Part shown: piece after piece, positions 11,036 through 25,164 of the stretch | Layout of the letters: the number at the start of each line of letters is the position of its first letter | Numbering within the stretch: position 1 is the first letter of the stretch | NCBI GenBank assembly: GCA_029959085.1 | Contig: JARWIR010000011.1 | Span: 5,085,840-5,149,839 of the forward strand | DNA from: Nemophila menziesii | Taxonomy: Eukaryota; Streptophyta; Magnoliopsida; Boraginales; Hydrophyllaceae | Direction: 5' to 3' | DNA length: 64,000 nt | Made by a program: the position numbers and the translations under genes | The notes under the pieces: generated by a model | Database searches by the model: none | What the model was told of the DNA's origin: nothing | What the model saw: the letters and a program-made list of their open reading frames with translations, nothing else

Positions 11036-12316
11036 TTATGTATCAATATGCATTTTTCCCTTTTCATAAATGAGTAATTCTATATATCACTCATTTAATA
11101 CAACCCTCATACCTCCTCTTTTACGTGGTGTGATTTGATTGCAAATTATTTAATTTCCAATCAAAGCACGCCATATAAGGAGGTAGTATAAAAAATTATT
11201 CTTAAAAAATCAAGAAATATATACGAGCAACATTAAATCTTATACGAGGATAAGAAATAAATATAAAATAAAATGCTTATTTTATGAATCGTATTAACTA
11301 AAAATATTTAACAATTATACAAGTAAACAAGAAACTCATTAACTTCAGTTATCCATATAAACAAACATATAATAATAGAAATTGTACCTATAAAAGAGAT
11401 TTAAACAACAAGGTATTAAGATAGATGCGAGATCAAATTCATTCTAACACTTACAAAATAATTAAGTTACATACTTGATAAAAGTTAATCACGAAACTTG
11501 ATATATACATATATTGTGATACATATCGATATTCGTCAATTACAAACATAGATCTATCATATAAGATGAGAATTTCTAATACTCTAAGATACTTACCATC
11601 AAGATCTATTTTAAAAATCTATTACATAACTCAAAAAAGATTAAAAAGAATTATAGGGATAAAAAAATAAAATAATTTTTTTATTTTATTGCATACCAAT
11701 AATTTTATTTTATCTTTCTCGAGTTATGTAATAGATTTTAAAAATAGATCTTGATGGTATGTATCTTAGAATATTAGTAATTCTCATCATATATGAAATA
11801 TTTATGGTTGTAATTGAGTAATTTCGATGTGTATCAACATATATGTATATATCAAGTTTCATGATTAAGTTTTATCCATTGTGTAACTTTATTATTTTGT
11901 AAGTGTTTGATTGAATTTGATCTCGCTTCTATCGTAATACCTTTTTTTTAATTTTCTTTATTGGTATATTTTCTATTATTATATGTATGTTTATATGCAT
12001 AAATGAATTTAATGAGTTTCTTGTTTACTTGTATAATTGTTGAATATTGTTTGTTAATATAATTCATAAAATAAGCATTTTATTTTATATTAATTTTTTT
12101 ATCTTCGTATAAGATTTAATGTTGTTCATATATATTATATAATCTATAAATAAGAATGCAATATACCACCCCTTATGTGGTGTGGTTTAATTTGAAATGA
12201 AATAATTTTCAGTCAAATCACAACACGTGAAATGGGGTGGTGTAAGGGTTGTACGAAATGAGTAATATATAGAATTACTTATTTATAAAAAGATAAAAAT
12301 GCATATTGATACATAA
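11036..12316. repeat. Foldback element, U3 copy
   Basis: 1,281 bp, nearly identical to the U2 copy. Confidence 0.9.
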
Positions 12317-14097
12317 GTAATTTCATAATTATGTTTAAAACTACTTATTATTTGAAATTGTCAACACAAAATTGAGGCCATCTTTTAAACATTTGCAAAA
12401 CCAACAACAATCTATCAAATATGATGTAAATAAAAGATTAAGGCTATCTTTTGATATATCTATGATTAGAGAGACTAAATATTAAATCAAAGTTAAAATC
12501 CAACCAAATAGATATTCATCGTCATCAATCGTAAAATAAAATACATATGCTTCTAAATAATATTGACAAACTATATCTCAATCAAATAATTTTTAGTAAA
12601 TTACATTGAGCATTAAGAGAAATTGAATTGTAACGGCTTGGAAGGGAAGCCAAAGAAGAAATGAAAAAGCGCAATCAACTAGAAAGAGAAATTGGATTTG
12701 GAAATTAAATTTGAATGGTTTCGAATGAAAAAGAAAGAGAAGGAAAGAAACCATTAATTTAAATAGTTTCTTTGCGATCATTTAACATAGATATAAATAA
12801 TGCAGCTGAACAATAAAAGTTTGAATTTTATTTACAAAATATTTTACTCTTATTATATTTTTTTTTATTATTTTTTAACGGTTTTGAGATTATTATCAAA
12901 CATGTACTACACAGAAGAAGAAGACTATGGATCCGAAAATTTAATCGGGATGTTATTTTGCATGGTTGAAACACACATGACAAGAGCTACAAAAAATACA
13001 ATTTTACAAACTCGACCATTTAAATCAATCAAAAATTTACGCTAACTTAATTACTATTAATGAATACTACATTGACGGAGATAGGGGGTTCTTTGCACGG
13101 ATCAAAGTTTGATGAATCAAATGATGGATACATAATAAACAATATTTATTATTCACATAATTGAGAAAGAATTGAAAAACGTACCTAGAATGACTTCAAT
13201 AGGCTTTGTAGGAACGATCTTAATCTAAAAATTTTTCAAACAAAAAATAAGAAGTGACAAAACATACACAATTATATATAAAACAAGACATGGGTACCTT
13301 AGAAAGGGTAGGTTGCCTTGGGAAGTGTCTCCTATATCAATTGTTTATGGACTGTAAAAAGATGAGCTCGGGTTTAAAATTAAACCTTAATTTGGGTTCT
13401 TCTATGGTGGAGAATGGTCTTGTGCAGGCTTGGTGGAAAGGTGAGTGTGAAGATGGTCGAGGATAGTCACTGGCGGCGGTGGCGTGTAAGTGAAAAGAGA
13501 TGAGATTAGGTTAAAAATAAACATTAATTTGGGTTCTTTTTGTTTTTGCGTGTCTTATGGTGATGGAATTATTTTTCCTTTTTTTTATAATGGAATAATG
13601 GATTTGCTAATCAGTTTTTTGTTTGATGTTTGGGTATTAAATATATATATTTTTTAAAATTAAAATATAATTAATTAATGAAAAGTGGGGTCAGAAATAA
13701 TCTTGGTCATCACTTATGTTGGGGTCAGAATCAATTCTAGCCACCACTGGAGAATGTTTTTTTATCAATAAATTAAACTTTTACTAAAATAAGCTCAACC
13801 TCCAATGTCATTACAACTTTCACCTACTAGTGCCGAGCAAATATAAATCGACCTACTTTAACTATTACATAATAAGCCTATTAAAATTTTAATCAAAACT
13901 AAAGAAAGAAACTCTAGACTATTAGGCCCAATAAGCTAATTGGACTCTATTTTAATAATAAGAGAATCTGCTTCTTAGCTTTTGTATTTTCTCTTTCCTA
14001 CTTTCACATGGACTAGAATGTAAATACTTTTCCATATATGATCTTCACATAGGAAATTCCCACCATGTTACCTTTCATTTATCTCCCACTATACACA

Positions 14098-14957
14098 TTA
14101 TATATAAGTACTAATAAATGTCCCCACAATATCAACAACTTCTACACAATGAATTAAATTAATTATATTAATCAATTCTTCCAAGTATTCATGATTAACC
14201 TTAACATTACACCTCTCAAGCATCTTCAATAAAATTCGCTTTGTGAAAGAGCAGCTTATAAATAAGTGATTAACTTCTTCTATATTAGCATTGCAGAAAC
14301 ATAAGAGTGGGTTAACTTGCATTTCCGAATTGAGCATCCTAGCTTTGGTAGATAATCTGTCTTGAAAGCATAACCAAGCAGCAAATGCATACCTCGGTAT
14401 ACAAGACTTTGTCCATACTAGTTTCCACCACTTTACTTCACTCTTCTCAACTGCAATTTTCTCAAGGGTTTTCTTGAAGGAGAAACCACTTATATTACTC
14501 TCCTTCCATATAATAATATCATCCCCACTAGAAATTTTAATATTACAGATATGAGGGAGTAATTTGCCCACAATAGGAGGCAATTTTCATCTATTACCCC
14601 CATAGAATGAAGAAATAGTTTTATTACAGTTAATTTCATCGCTACTAAGATCAATTCCTAAGAATTCTTTTGAATTTTTTCCACCTAGCCATTTATCCCA
14701 AATTAAGAATGTATTCTTACCATTCCTTATAACATGAGTAATAAAGTAATAAGCTAGGTACTTGATCTTCAAAATCTGATTCCATATTCATGTGTGAGCT
14801 AGTTTTATATTCAAGCTCCAGATACACCTTCCTTTAATGATATTATGATGAACCCACAAATTTACAAATTGTGTTTTTGTGAGTATATTCTCCAGAAAGT
14901 AGCTAAGAGAATGACTTTATTTATATCTTCAATAATTGGAATACCACAAGACCTCCT
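14098..14957 (-). pseudogene. LINE zf-RVT remnant, U3 copy
   Basis: Same as U2, with the same internal TGA and the same early TAA at the 3' end. Confidence 0.83.
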
Positions 14958-16140
14958 TTTACTTTACTAGAGAAAATATTCACTCTTTTTTGTTTTAATA
15001 ATTTATGTTTGAATTTATTTATATCAACAAAAAATAGTTAATTAATTAAACATTTTGCTAATTTGGTTTGACTTGAATATTTTTATAAATAACAGTGTAT
15101 TATGAGGTGAATGATAAGATTGCTGGTCATGATTTTACAAATATCAGGTATAAATACTTAAATTATGAAATTCTTTTATATCTTTTTATTGTGTTGTCGT
15201 GCCTCTTTCTTGTTTTGGTTATTTAAAGTACCAGTAGCTTTAAAATCCAAGTAACTTAATACTAAATTCATACCAATTAATTATATAATTATGATAAATC
15301 TAAATATACTACTTTTCACCAATAACATAAATAGAATTTGGAAAATCTAAATATATTTTTACCCTAATCCTATATGAATTATAACTTAGTCCTATAAAAA
15401 TAAGACATGATAATTTTTATTCCTGAAAAATAAAAAACTAAATATATTATAATGGATGGAGATTTTGGTGATATAAATAAGATGGTTATTTGGAATTCTA
15501 ATAATTATAAAGTTAATATTTTTTAAGATATAGGGATTATATACCATATTTATTAATATATTATACATTTATGTTCTTAAGATTAATATGGACGGTATAT
15601 TATTAACTTTATTAACCCTGCCTCTTAATTTAAAAAGATATTCTGCATCTTTCAAATTAATATAATAAATGAGTATTTATATTATTTTTATTATGTCTTG
15701 AATATGAAAATGATCTATGTGAACTAAAAACACGATTAACTAAGTACGTGGTTTAAAATTCTAAGTTTTAGAATTATAGTTGAAATTTAGATTTTATAAT
15801 GATATAATATTCCATACAACAAGTTTAGTAAAACTAATAAATTCAAAAAGTAGATAACAAAATTAAGAAACTGTAGTGGTTAAAAACATGATTTAATGCA
15901 TTTAATAAATAATGAATTACATCGGATGCATTTCGCTCGATCTTAATTGCACCCAAACAAGCCTCGCAAAGCTCCGTATAACAACATTCATCCAGGAACC
16001 ACCAACCATCTATTCAACATATACATATTTAGTCAAAACAGTTTATATAATGGAAAAAACTTAAAAAGTATTCATAAACAAATCTTACTAATTGAATCGA
16101 TTGTGAGTCGGCACTTACTTGGATTTTGATACTCATATAA

Positions 16141-17420
16141 TTATGTATCAATATGCATTTTTCCCTTTTCATAAATGAGTAATTCTATATATCACTCATT
16201 TAATACAACCCTCATACCTCCTCTTTTACGTGGTGTGATTTGATTGCAAATTATTTAATTTCCAATCAAAGCACGCCATATAAGGAGGTAGTATAAAAAA
16301 TTATTCTTAAAAAATCAAGAAATATATACGAGCAACATTAAATCTTATACGAGGATAAGAAATAAATATAAAATAAAATGCTTATTTTATGAATCGTATT
16401 AACTAAAAATATTTAACAATTATACAAGTAAACAAGAAACTCATTAACTTCAGTTATCCATATAAACAAACATATAATAATAGAAATTGTACCTATAAAA
16501 GAGATTTAAACAACAAGGTATTAAGATAGATGCGAGATCAAATTCATTCTAACACTTACAAAATAATTAAGTTACATACTTGATAAAAGTTAATCACGAA
16601 ACTTGATATATACATATATTGTGATACATATCGATATTCGTCAATTACAAACATAGATCTATCATATAAGATGAGAATTTCTAATACTCTAAGATACTTA
16701 CCATCAAGATCTATTTTAAAAATCTATTACATAACTCAAAAAAGATTAAAAAGAATTATAGGGATAAAAAAATAAAAATTTTATTTTATTTTATTGCATA
16801 CTAATAATTTTATTTTATCATTCTCGAGTTATGTAATAGATTTTAAAAATAGATCTTGATGGTATGTATCTTAGAATATTAGTAATTCTCATCATATATG
16901 AAATATTTATGGTTGTAATTGAGTAATTTCGATGTGTATCAACATATATGTACATATCCAGTTTCGTGATTAAGTTTTATCCATTGTGTAACTTAATTAT
17001 TTTGTAAGTGTTTGATTGAATTTGATCTCGCTTCTATCGTAATACCTTTTTTTAAATTTTCTTTATTGGTATATTTTCTATTATTATATGTATGTTTATA
17101 TGCATAAATTAATTTAATGAGTTTCTTGTTTACTTGTATAATTGTTGAATATGTTTGTTAATATGATTCATAAAATAAGCATTTTATTTTATATTAATTT
17201 TTTTATCTTCGTATAAGATTTAATGTTGTTCATATATATTATATAATCTATAAATAAGAATGCAATATACCACCCCTTATGTGGTGTGGTTTAATTTGAA
17301 ATGAAATAATTTTCAGTCAAATCACAACACGTGAAATGGGGTGGTGTAAGGGTTGTACGAAATGAGTAATATATAGAATTACTTATTTATAAAAAGATAA
17401 AAATGCATATTGATACATAA
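16141..17420. repeat. Foldback element, U4 copy (mosaic arms)
   Basis: 1,280 bp. The left arm is U2/U3-like, whereas the loop and right arm carry the U5/U6/U8/U10 variants. The change of haplotype coincides with the loop of the palindrome (about 16777-16803). Confidence 0.9.
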
Positions 17421-19192
17421 GTAACTTCATAATTATGTTTAAAACTACTTATTATTTGAAATTGTCAACACAAAATTGAGGCCATCTTTTAAACATTTGC
17501 AAAACCAACAACAATCTATCAAATATGATGTAAATAAAAGATTAAGGCTATCTTTTGATATATCTATGATTAGAGAGACTAAATATTAAATCAAAGTTAA
17601 AATCCAACCAAATAGATATTCATCGTCATCAATCGTAAAATAAAATACATATGCTTCTAAATAATATTGACAAACTATATCTCAATCAAATAATTTTTAG
17701 TAAATTACATTGAGCATTAAGAGAAATTGAATTGTAACGGCTTGGAAGGGAAGCCAAAGAAGAAATGAAAAAGCGCAATCAACTAGAAAGAGAAATTGGA
17801 TTTGGAAATTAAATTTGAATGGTTTCGAATGAAAAAGAAAGAGAAGGAAAGAAACCATTAATTTAAATAGTTTCTTTGTGATCATTTAACATAGATATAA
17901 ATAATGCAGCTGAACAATAAAAGTTTGAATTTTATTTACAAAATATTTTACTCTTATTATATTTTTTTTGATTATTTTTTAACGGTTTTGAGATTATTAT
18001 CAAACATGTACTACACAGAAGAAGAAGACTATGGATCCGAAAATTTAATCGGGATGTTATTTTGCATGGTTGAAACACACGTGACAAGAGCTACAAAAAA
18101 TACAATTTTACAAACTCGACCATTTAAATCAATCAAAAATTTACGCTAACTTAATTACTATTAATGAATACTACATTGACGGAGATAGGGGGTTCTTTGC
18201 ACGGATCAAAGTTTGATGAATCAAATGATGGATACATAATAAACAATATTTATTATTCACATAATTGAGAAAGAATTGAAAAACGTACCTAGAATGACTT
18301 CAATAGGCTTTGTAGGAACGATCTTAATCTAAAAATTTTACAAACAAAAAATAAGAAGTGACAAAACATACACAATTATATATAAAACAAGACATGGGTA
18401 CCTTAGAAAGGGTAGGTTGCCTTGGGAAGTGTCTCCTATATCAATTGTTTATGGACTGTAAAAAGATGAGCTCGGGTTTAAAATTAAACCTTAATTTGGG
18501 TTCTTCTATGGTGGAGAATGGTCTTGTGCAGGCTTGGTGGAAAGGTGAGTGTGAAGATGGTCGAGGATAGTCACTGGCGGCGGTGGCGTGTAAGTGAAAA
18601 GAGATGAGATTAGGTTAAAAATAAACATTAATTTGGGTTCTTTTTGTTTTTGCGTGTCTTATGGTGAAGGAATTTTTTTCCTTTTTTTTTATAATGGAAT
18701 AATGGATTTGCTAATCAGTTTTTTGTTTGATGTTTGGGTATTAAATATATATATTTTTTAAAATTAAAATATAATTAATTAATGAAAAGTGGGGTCAGAA
18801 ATAATCTTGGCCATCACTTATGTTGGGGTCAGAATCAATTCTAGCCACCACTGGAGAATGTTTTTTTATCAATAAATTAAACTTTTACTAAAATAAGCTC
18901 AACCTCCAATGTCATTACAACTTTCACCTACTAGTGCCGAGCAAATATAAATCGACCTACTTTAACTATTACATAATAAGCCTATTAAAATTTTAATCAA
19001 AACTAAAGAAAGAAACTCTAGACTATTAGGCCCAATAAGCTAATTGGACTCTATTTTAATAATAAGAGAATCTGCTTCTTAGCTTTTGTATTTTCTCTTT
19101 CCTACTTTCACATGGACTAGAATGTAAATACTTTTCCATATATGATCTTCACATAGGAAATTCCCACCATGTTACCTTTCATTCATCTCCCA

Positions 19193-20061
19193 CTATACAC
19201 AGTATATATAAGTACTAATAAATGTCCCCACAATATCAACAACTTCTACACAATGAATTAAATTAATTATATTAATCAATTCTTCCAAGTATTCATGATT
19301 AACCTTAACATTACACCTCTCAAGCATCTTCAATAAAATTCGCTTTGTGAAAGAGCAGCTTATAAATAAGTGATTAACTTCTTCTATATTAGCATTGCAG
19401 AAACATAAGAGTGGGTTAACTTGCATTTCCGAATTGAGCATCCTAGCTTTGGTAGATAATCTGTCTTGAAAGCATAACCAAGCAGCAAATGCATACCTCG
19501 GTATACAAGACTTTGTCCATACTAGTTTCCACCACTTTACTTCACTCTTCTCAACTGCAATTTTCTCAAGGGTTTTCTTGAAGGAGAAACCACTTATATT
19601 ACTCTCCTTCCATATAATAATATCATCCCCACTAGAAATTTTAATATTACAGATATGAGGGAGTAATTTGCCCACAATAGGAGGCAATTTTCATCTATTA
19701 CCCCCATAGAATGAAGAAATAGTTTTATTACAGTTAATGTCATCGCTACTAAGATCTATTCCTAAGAATTCTTGTGAATTTTTTCCACCTAGCCATTTAT
19801 CCCAAATTAAGAATGTATTCTTACCATTCCTTATAACATGAGTAATAAAGTAATAAGCTAGGTACTTGATCTTCAAAATCTGATTCCATATTCATGTGTG
19901 AGCTAGTTTTATATTCAAGCTCCAGATACACCTTCCTTTAATGATATTATGATGAACCCACAAATTTACAAATTGTGTTTTTGTGAGTATATTCTCCAGA
20001 AAGTAGCTAAGAGAATGACTTTATTTATATCTTCAATAATTGGAATACCACAAGACCTCCT
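19193..20061 (-). pseudogene. LINE zf-RVT remnant, U4 copy
   Basis: Same fragment with the U1-U5 TGA. It has Q and D codons in NSQEFLGIDLSSDDINC, where U1-U3 have K and E, and full 164-codon length after the TGA. Confidence 0.83.
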
Positions 20062-21244
20062 TGTACTTTACTAGAGCAAATATTCACTCTTTTTTGTTTT
20101 AATAATTTATGTTTGAATTTATTTATATCAACAAAAAATAGTTAATTAATTAAACATTTTGCTAATTTGGTTTGACTTGAATATTTTTATAAATAACAGT
20201 GTATTATGAGGGGAATGATAAGATTGCTGGTCATGATTTTACAAATATCAGGTATAAATACTTAAATTATGAAATTCTTTTATATCTTTTTATTGTGTTG
20301 TCGTGCCTCTTTCTTGTTTTGGTTATTTAAAGTACTAGTAGCTTTAAAATCCAAGTAACTTAATACTAAATTCATACCAATTAATTATATAATTATGATA
20401 AATATAAATATACTACTTTTCACCATTAACATAAATAGAATTTGGAAAATCTAAATATATTTTTACCCTAATCCTATATGAATTATAACTTAGTCCTATA
20501 AAAATAAGACGTGATAATTTTTATTACTGAAAAATAAAAAACTAAATATATAATAATGGATGGAGATTTTGGTGATATAAATAAGATGGTTATTTGGAAT
20601 TCTAATAATTATAAAGTTAATATTTTTTAAGATATAGGGATTATATACCATATTTATTAATATATTATACATTTATGTTCTTAAGATTAATATGGACGGT
20701 ATATTATTAACTTTATTAACCCTGCCTCTTAATTTAAAAAGATATTCTGCATCTTTCAAATTAATATAATAAATGAGTATTTATATTATTTTTATTATGT
20801 CTTGAATATGAAAATGATCTATGTGAACTAAAAACACGATTAACTAAGTACGTGGTTTAAAATTCTATGTTTTAGAATTATAGTTGAAATTTAGATTTTA
20901 TAATGATATAATATTCCATACAACAAGTTTAGTAAAACTAATAAATTCAAAAAGTAGATAACAAAATTAAGAAACTGTAGTGGTTAAAAACATGATTTAA
21001 TGCATTTAATAAATAATGAATTACATCGGATGCATTTCGCTCGATCTTAATTGCACCCTAACAAGCCTCGCAAAGCTCCGTATAACAACATTCATCCAGG
21101 AACCACCAACCATCTATTCAACATATACATATTTAGTCAAAACAGTTTATATAATGGAAAAAACTTAAAAAGTATTCATAAACAAATCTTACTAATTGAA
21201 TCGATTGTGAGTCGGCACTTACTTGGATTTTGATACTCATATAA

Positions 21245-22524
21245 TTATGTATCAATATGCATTTTTCCCTTTTCATAAATGAGTAATTCTATATATCACT
21301 CATTTAATACAACCCTCATACCTCCTCTTTTACGTGGTGTGATTTGATTGCAAATTATTTAATTTCCAATCAAAGCACGCCATATAAGGAGGTAGTATAA
21401 AAAATTATTCTTAAAAAATCAAGAAATATATACGAGCAACATTAAATCTTATACGAGGATAAGAAATAAATATAAAATAAAATGCTTATTTTATGAATCG
21501 TATTAACTAAAAATATTTAACAATTATACAAGTAAACAAGAAACTCATTAACTTCAGTTATCCATATAAACAAACATATAATAATAGAAATTGTACCTAT
21601 AAAAGAGATTTAAACAACAAGGTATTAAGATAGATGCGAGATCAAATTCATTCTAACACTTACAAAATAATTAAGTTACATACTTGATAAAAGTTAATCA
21701 CGAAACTTGATATATACATATATTGTGATACATATCGATATTCGTCAATTACAAACATAGATCTATCATATAAGATGAGAATTTCTAATACTCTAAGATA
21801 CTTACCATCAAGATCTATTTTAAAAATCTATTACATAACTCAAAAAAGATTAAAAAGAATTATAGGGATAAAAAAATAAAAATTTTATTTTATTTTATTG
21901 CATACTAATAATTTTATTTTATCATTCTCGAGTTATGTAATAGATTTTAAAAATAGATCTTGATGGTATGTATCTTAGAATATTAGTAATTCTCATCATA
22001 TATGAAATATTTATGGTTGTAATTGAGTAATTTCGATGTGTATCAACATATATGTACATATCCAGTTTCGTGATTAAGTTTTATCCATTGTGTAACTTAA
22101 TTATTTTGTAAGTGTTTGATTGAATTTGATCTCGCTTCTATCGTAATACCTTTTTTTAAATTTTCTTTATTGGTATATTTTCTATTATTATATGTATGTT
22201 TATATGCATAAATTAAATTATTGAGTTTCTTGTTTACTTGTATAATTGTTGAATATGTTTGTTAATATGATTCATAAAATAAGCATTTTATTTTATATTA
22301 ATTTTTTTATCTTCGTATAAGATTTAATGTTGTTCATATATATTATATAATCTATAAATAAGAATGCAATATACCACCCCTTATGTGGTGTGGTTTAATT
22401 TGAAATGAAATAATTTTCAGTCAAATCACAACACGTGAAATGGGGTGGTGTAAGGGTTGTACGAAATGAGTAATATATAGAATTACTTATTTATAAAAAG
22501 ATAAAAATGCATATTGATACATAA
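21245..22524. repeat. Foldback element, U5 copy
   Basis: 1,280 bp, a near duplicate of the U4 copy including the mosaic loop. Confidence 0.9.
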
Positions 22525-24295
22525 GTAACTTCATAATTATGTTTAAAACTACTTATTATTTGAAATTGTCAACACAAAATTGAGGCCATCTTTCAAACAT
22601 TTGCAAAACCAACAACAATCTATCAAATATGATGTAAATAAAAGATTAAGGCTATCTTTTGATATATCTATGATTAGAGAGACTAAATATTAAATCAAAG
22701 TTAAAATCCAACCAAATAGATATTCATCGTCATCAATCGTAAAATAAAATACATATGCTTCTAAATAATATTGACAAACTATATCTCAATCAAATAATTT
22801 TTAGTAAATTACATTGAGCATTAAGAGAAATTGAATTGTAACGGCTTGGAAGGGAAGCCAAAGAAGAAATGAAAAAGCGCAATCAACTAGAAAGAGAAAT
22901 TGGATTTGGAAATTAAATTTGAATGGTTTCGAATGAAAAAGAAAGAGAAGGAAAGAAACCATTAATTTAAATAGTTTCTTTGTGATCATTTAACATAGAT
23001 ATAAATAATGCAGCTGAACAATAAAAGTTTGAATTTTATTTACAAAATATTTTACTCTTATTATATTTTTTTTGATTATTTTTTAACGGTTTTGAGATTA
23101 TTATCAAACATGTACTACACAGAAGAAGAAGACTATGGATCCGAAAATTTAATCGGGATGTTATTTTGCATGGTTGAAACACACGTGACAAGAGCTACAA
23201 AAAATACAATTTTACAAACTCGACCATTTAAATCAATCAAAAATTTACGCTAACTTAATTACTATTAATGAATACTACATTGACGGAGATAGGGGGTTCT
23301 TTGCACGGATCAAAGTTTGATGAATCAAATGATGGATACATAATAAACAATATTTATTATTCACATAATTGAGAAAGAATTGAAAAACGTACCTAGAATG
23401 ACTTCAATAGGCTTTGTAGGAACGATCTTAATCTAAAAATTTTACAAACAAAAAATAAGAAGTGACAAAACATACACAATTATATATAAAACAAGACATG
23501 GGTACCTTAGAAAGGGTAGGTTGCCTTGGGAAGTGTCTCCTATATCAATTGTTTATGGACTGTAAAAAGATGAGCTCGGGTTTAAAATTAAACCTTAATT
23601 TGGGTTCTTCTATGGTGGAGAATGGTCTTATGCAGGCTTGGTGGAAAGGTGAGTGTGAAGATGGTCGAGGATAGTCACTGGCGGCGGTGGCGTGTAAGTG
23701 AAAAGAGATGAGATTAGGTTAAAAATAAACATTAATTTGGGTTCTTTTTGTTTTTGCGTGTCTTATGGTGAAGGAATTTTTTTCCTTTTTTTTATAATGG
23801 AATAATGGATTTGCTAATCAGTTTTTTGTTTGATGTTTGGGTATTAAATATATATATTTTTTAAAATTAAAATATAATTAATTAATGAAAAGTGGGGTCA
23901 GAAATAATCTTGGCCATCACTTATGTTGGGGTCAGAATCAATTCTAGCCACCACTGGAGAATGTTTTTTTATCAATAAATTAAACTTTTACTAAAATAAG
24001 CTCAACCTCCAATGTCATTACAACTTTCACCTACTAGTGCCGAGCAAATATAAATCGACCTACTTTAACTATTACATAATAAGCCTATTAAAATTTTAAT
24101 CAAAACTAAAGAAAGAAACTCTAGACTATTAGGCCCAATAAGCTAATTGGACTCTATTTTAATAATAAGAGAATCTGCTTCTTAGATTTTGTATTTTCTC
24201 TTTCCTACTTTCACATGGACTAGAATGTAAATACTTTTCCATATATGATCTTCACATAGGAAATTCCCACCATGTTACCTTTCATTCATCTCCCA

Positions 24296-25164
24296 CTATA
24301 CACAGTATATATAAGTACTAATAAATGTCCCCACAATATCAACAACTTCTACACAATGAATTAAATTAATTATATTAATCAATTCTTCCAAGTATTCATG
24401 ATTAACCTTAACATTACACCTCTCAAGCATCTTCAATAAAATTCGCTTTGTGAAAGAGCAGCTTATAAATAAGTGATTAACTTCTTCTATATTAGCATTG
24501 CAGAAACATAAGAGTGGGTTAACTTGCATTTCCGAATTGAGCATCCTAGCTTTGGTAGATAATCTGTCTTGAAAGCATAACCAAGCAGCAAATGCATACC
24601 TCGGTATACAAGACTTTGTCCATACTAGTTTCCACCACTTTACTTCACTCTTCTCAACTGCAATTTTCTCAAGGGTTTTCTTGAAGGAGAAACCACTTAT
24701 ATTACTCTCCTTCCATATAATAATATCATCCCCACTAGAAATTTTAATATTACAGATATGAGGGAGTAATTTGCCCACAATAGGAGGCAATTTTCATCTA
24801 TTACCCCCATAGAATGAAGAAATAGTTTTATTACAGTTAATGTCATCGCTACTAAGATCTATTCCTAAGAATTCTTGTGAATTTTTTCCACCTAGCCATT
24901 TATCCCAAATTAAGAATGTATTCTTACCATTCCTTATAACATGAGTAATAAAGTAATAAGCTAGGTACTTGATCTTCAAAATCTGATTCCATATTCATGT
25001 GTGAGCTAGTTTTATATTCAAGCTCCAGATACACCTTCCTTTAATGATATTATGATGAACCCACAAATTTACAAATTGTGTTTTTGTGAGTATATTCTCC
25101 AGAAAGTAGCTAAGAGAATGACTTTATTTATATCTTCAATAATTGGAATACCACAAGACCTCCT
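24296..25164 (-). pseudogene. LINE zf-RVT remnant, U5 copy
   Basis: Same translation as the U4 copy, including the TGA between GGNR and KLPPIV. Confidence 0.83.

Larger units (their letters stand above)
10203..15307 (+). repeat. Array unit U3 (5,105 bp, A-type)
   Basis: Full-length sister copy of U2 with the same private variants. Differences seen include GATCGTTATT near 10377 (U2 has GATGGTTATT), ATAGCTGAAA near 10671 (U2 has ATAGTTGAAA) and AAAATAAAATGC near 11267 (U2 has AAAATGAAATGC). Confidence 0.95.
15308..20411 (+). repeat. Array unit U4 (5,104 bp, mosaic)
   Basis: This is a chimeric unit. From 15308 to the palindrome loop near 16777 it carries the U2/U3 markers (CACCAATAACAT, TTATTCCTG, TCATTTAATACAACC). 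From the loop onward it carries markers shared with U5, U6, U8 and U10: an ATAAAAATTTTATTTTATT loop, TATCCAGTTTCGTG, and TTGAATATGTTTG with one T fewer. Its 81-codon frame has a V codon (GTG) in place of M, shared only with U5. The LINE remnant has GAATTCTTGTGAA (Q codon). Confidence 0.93.
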
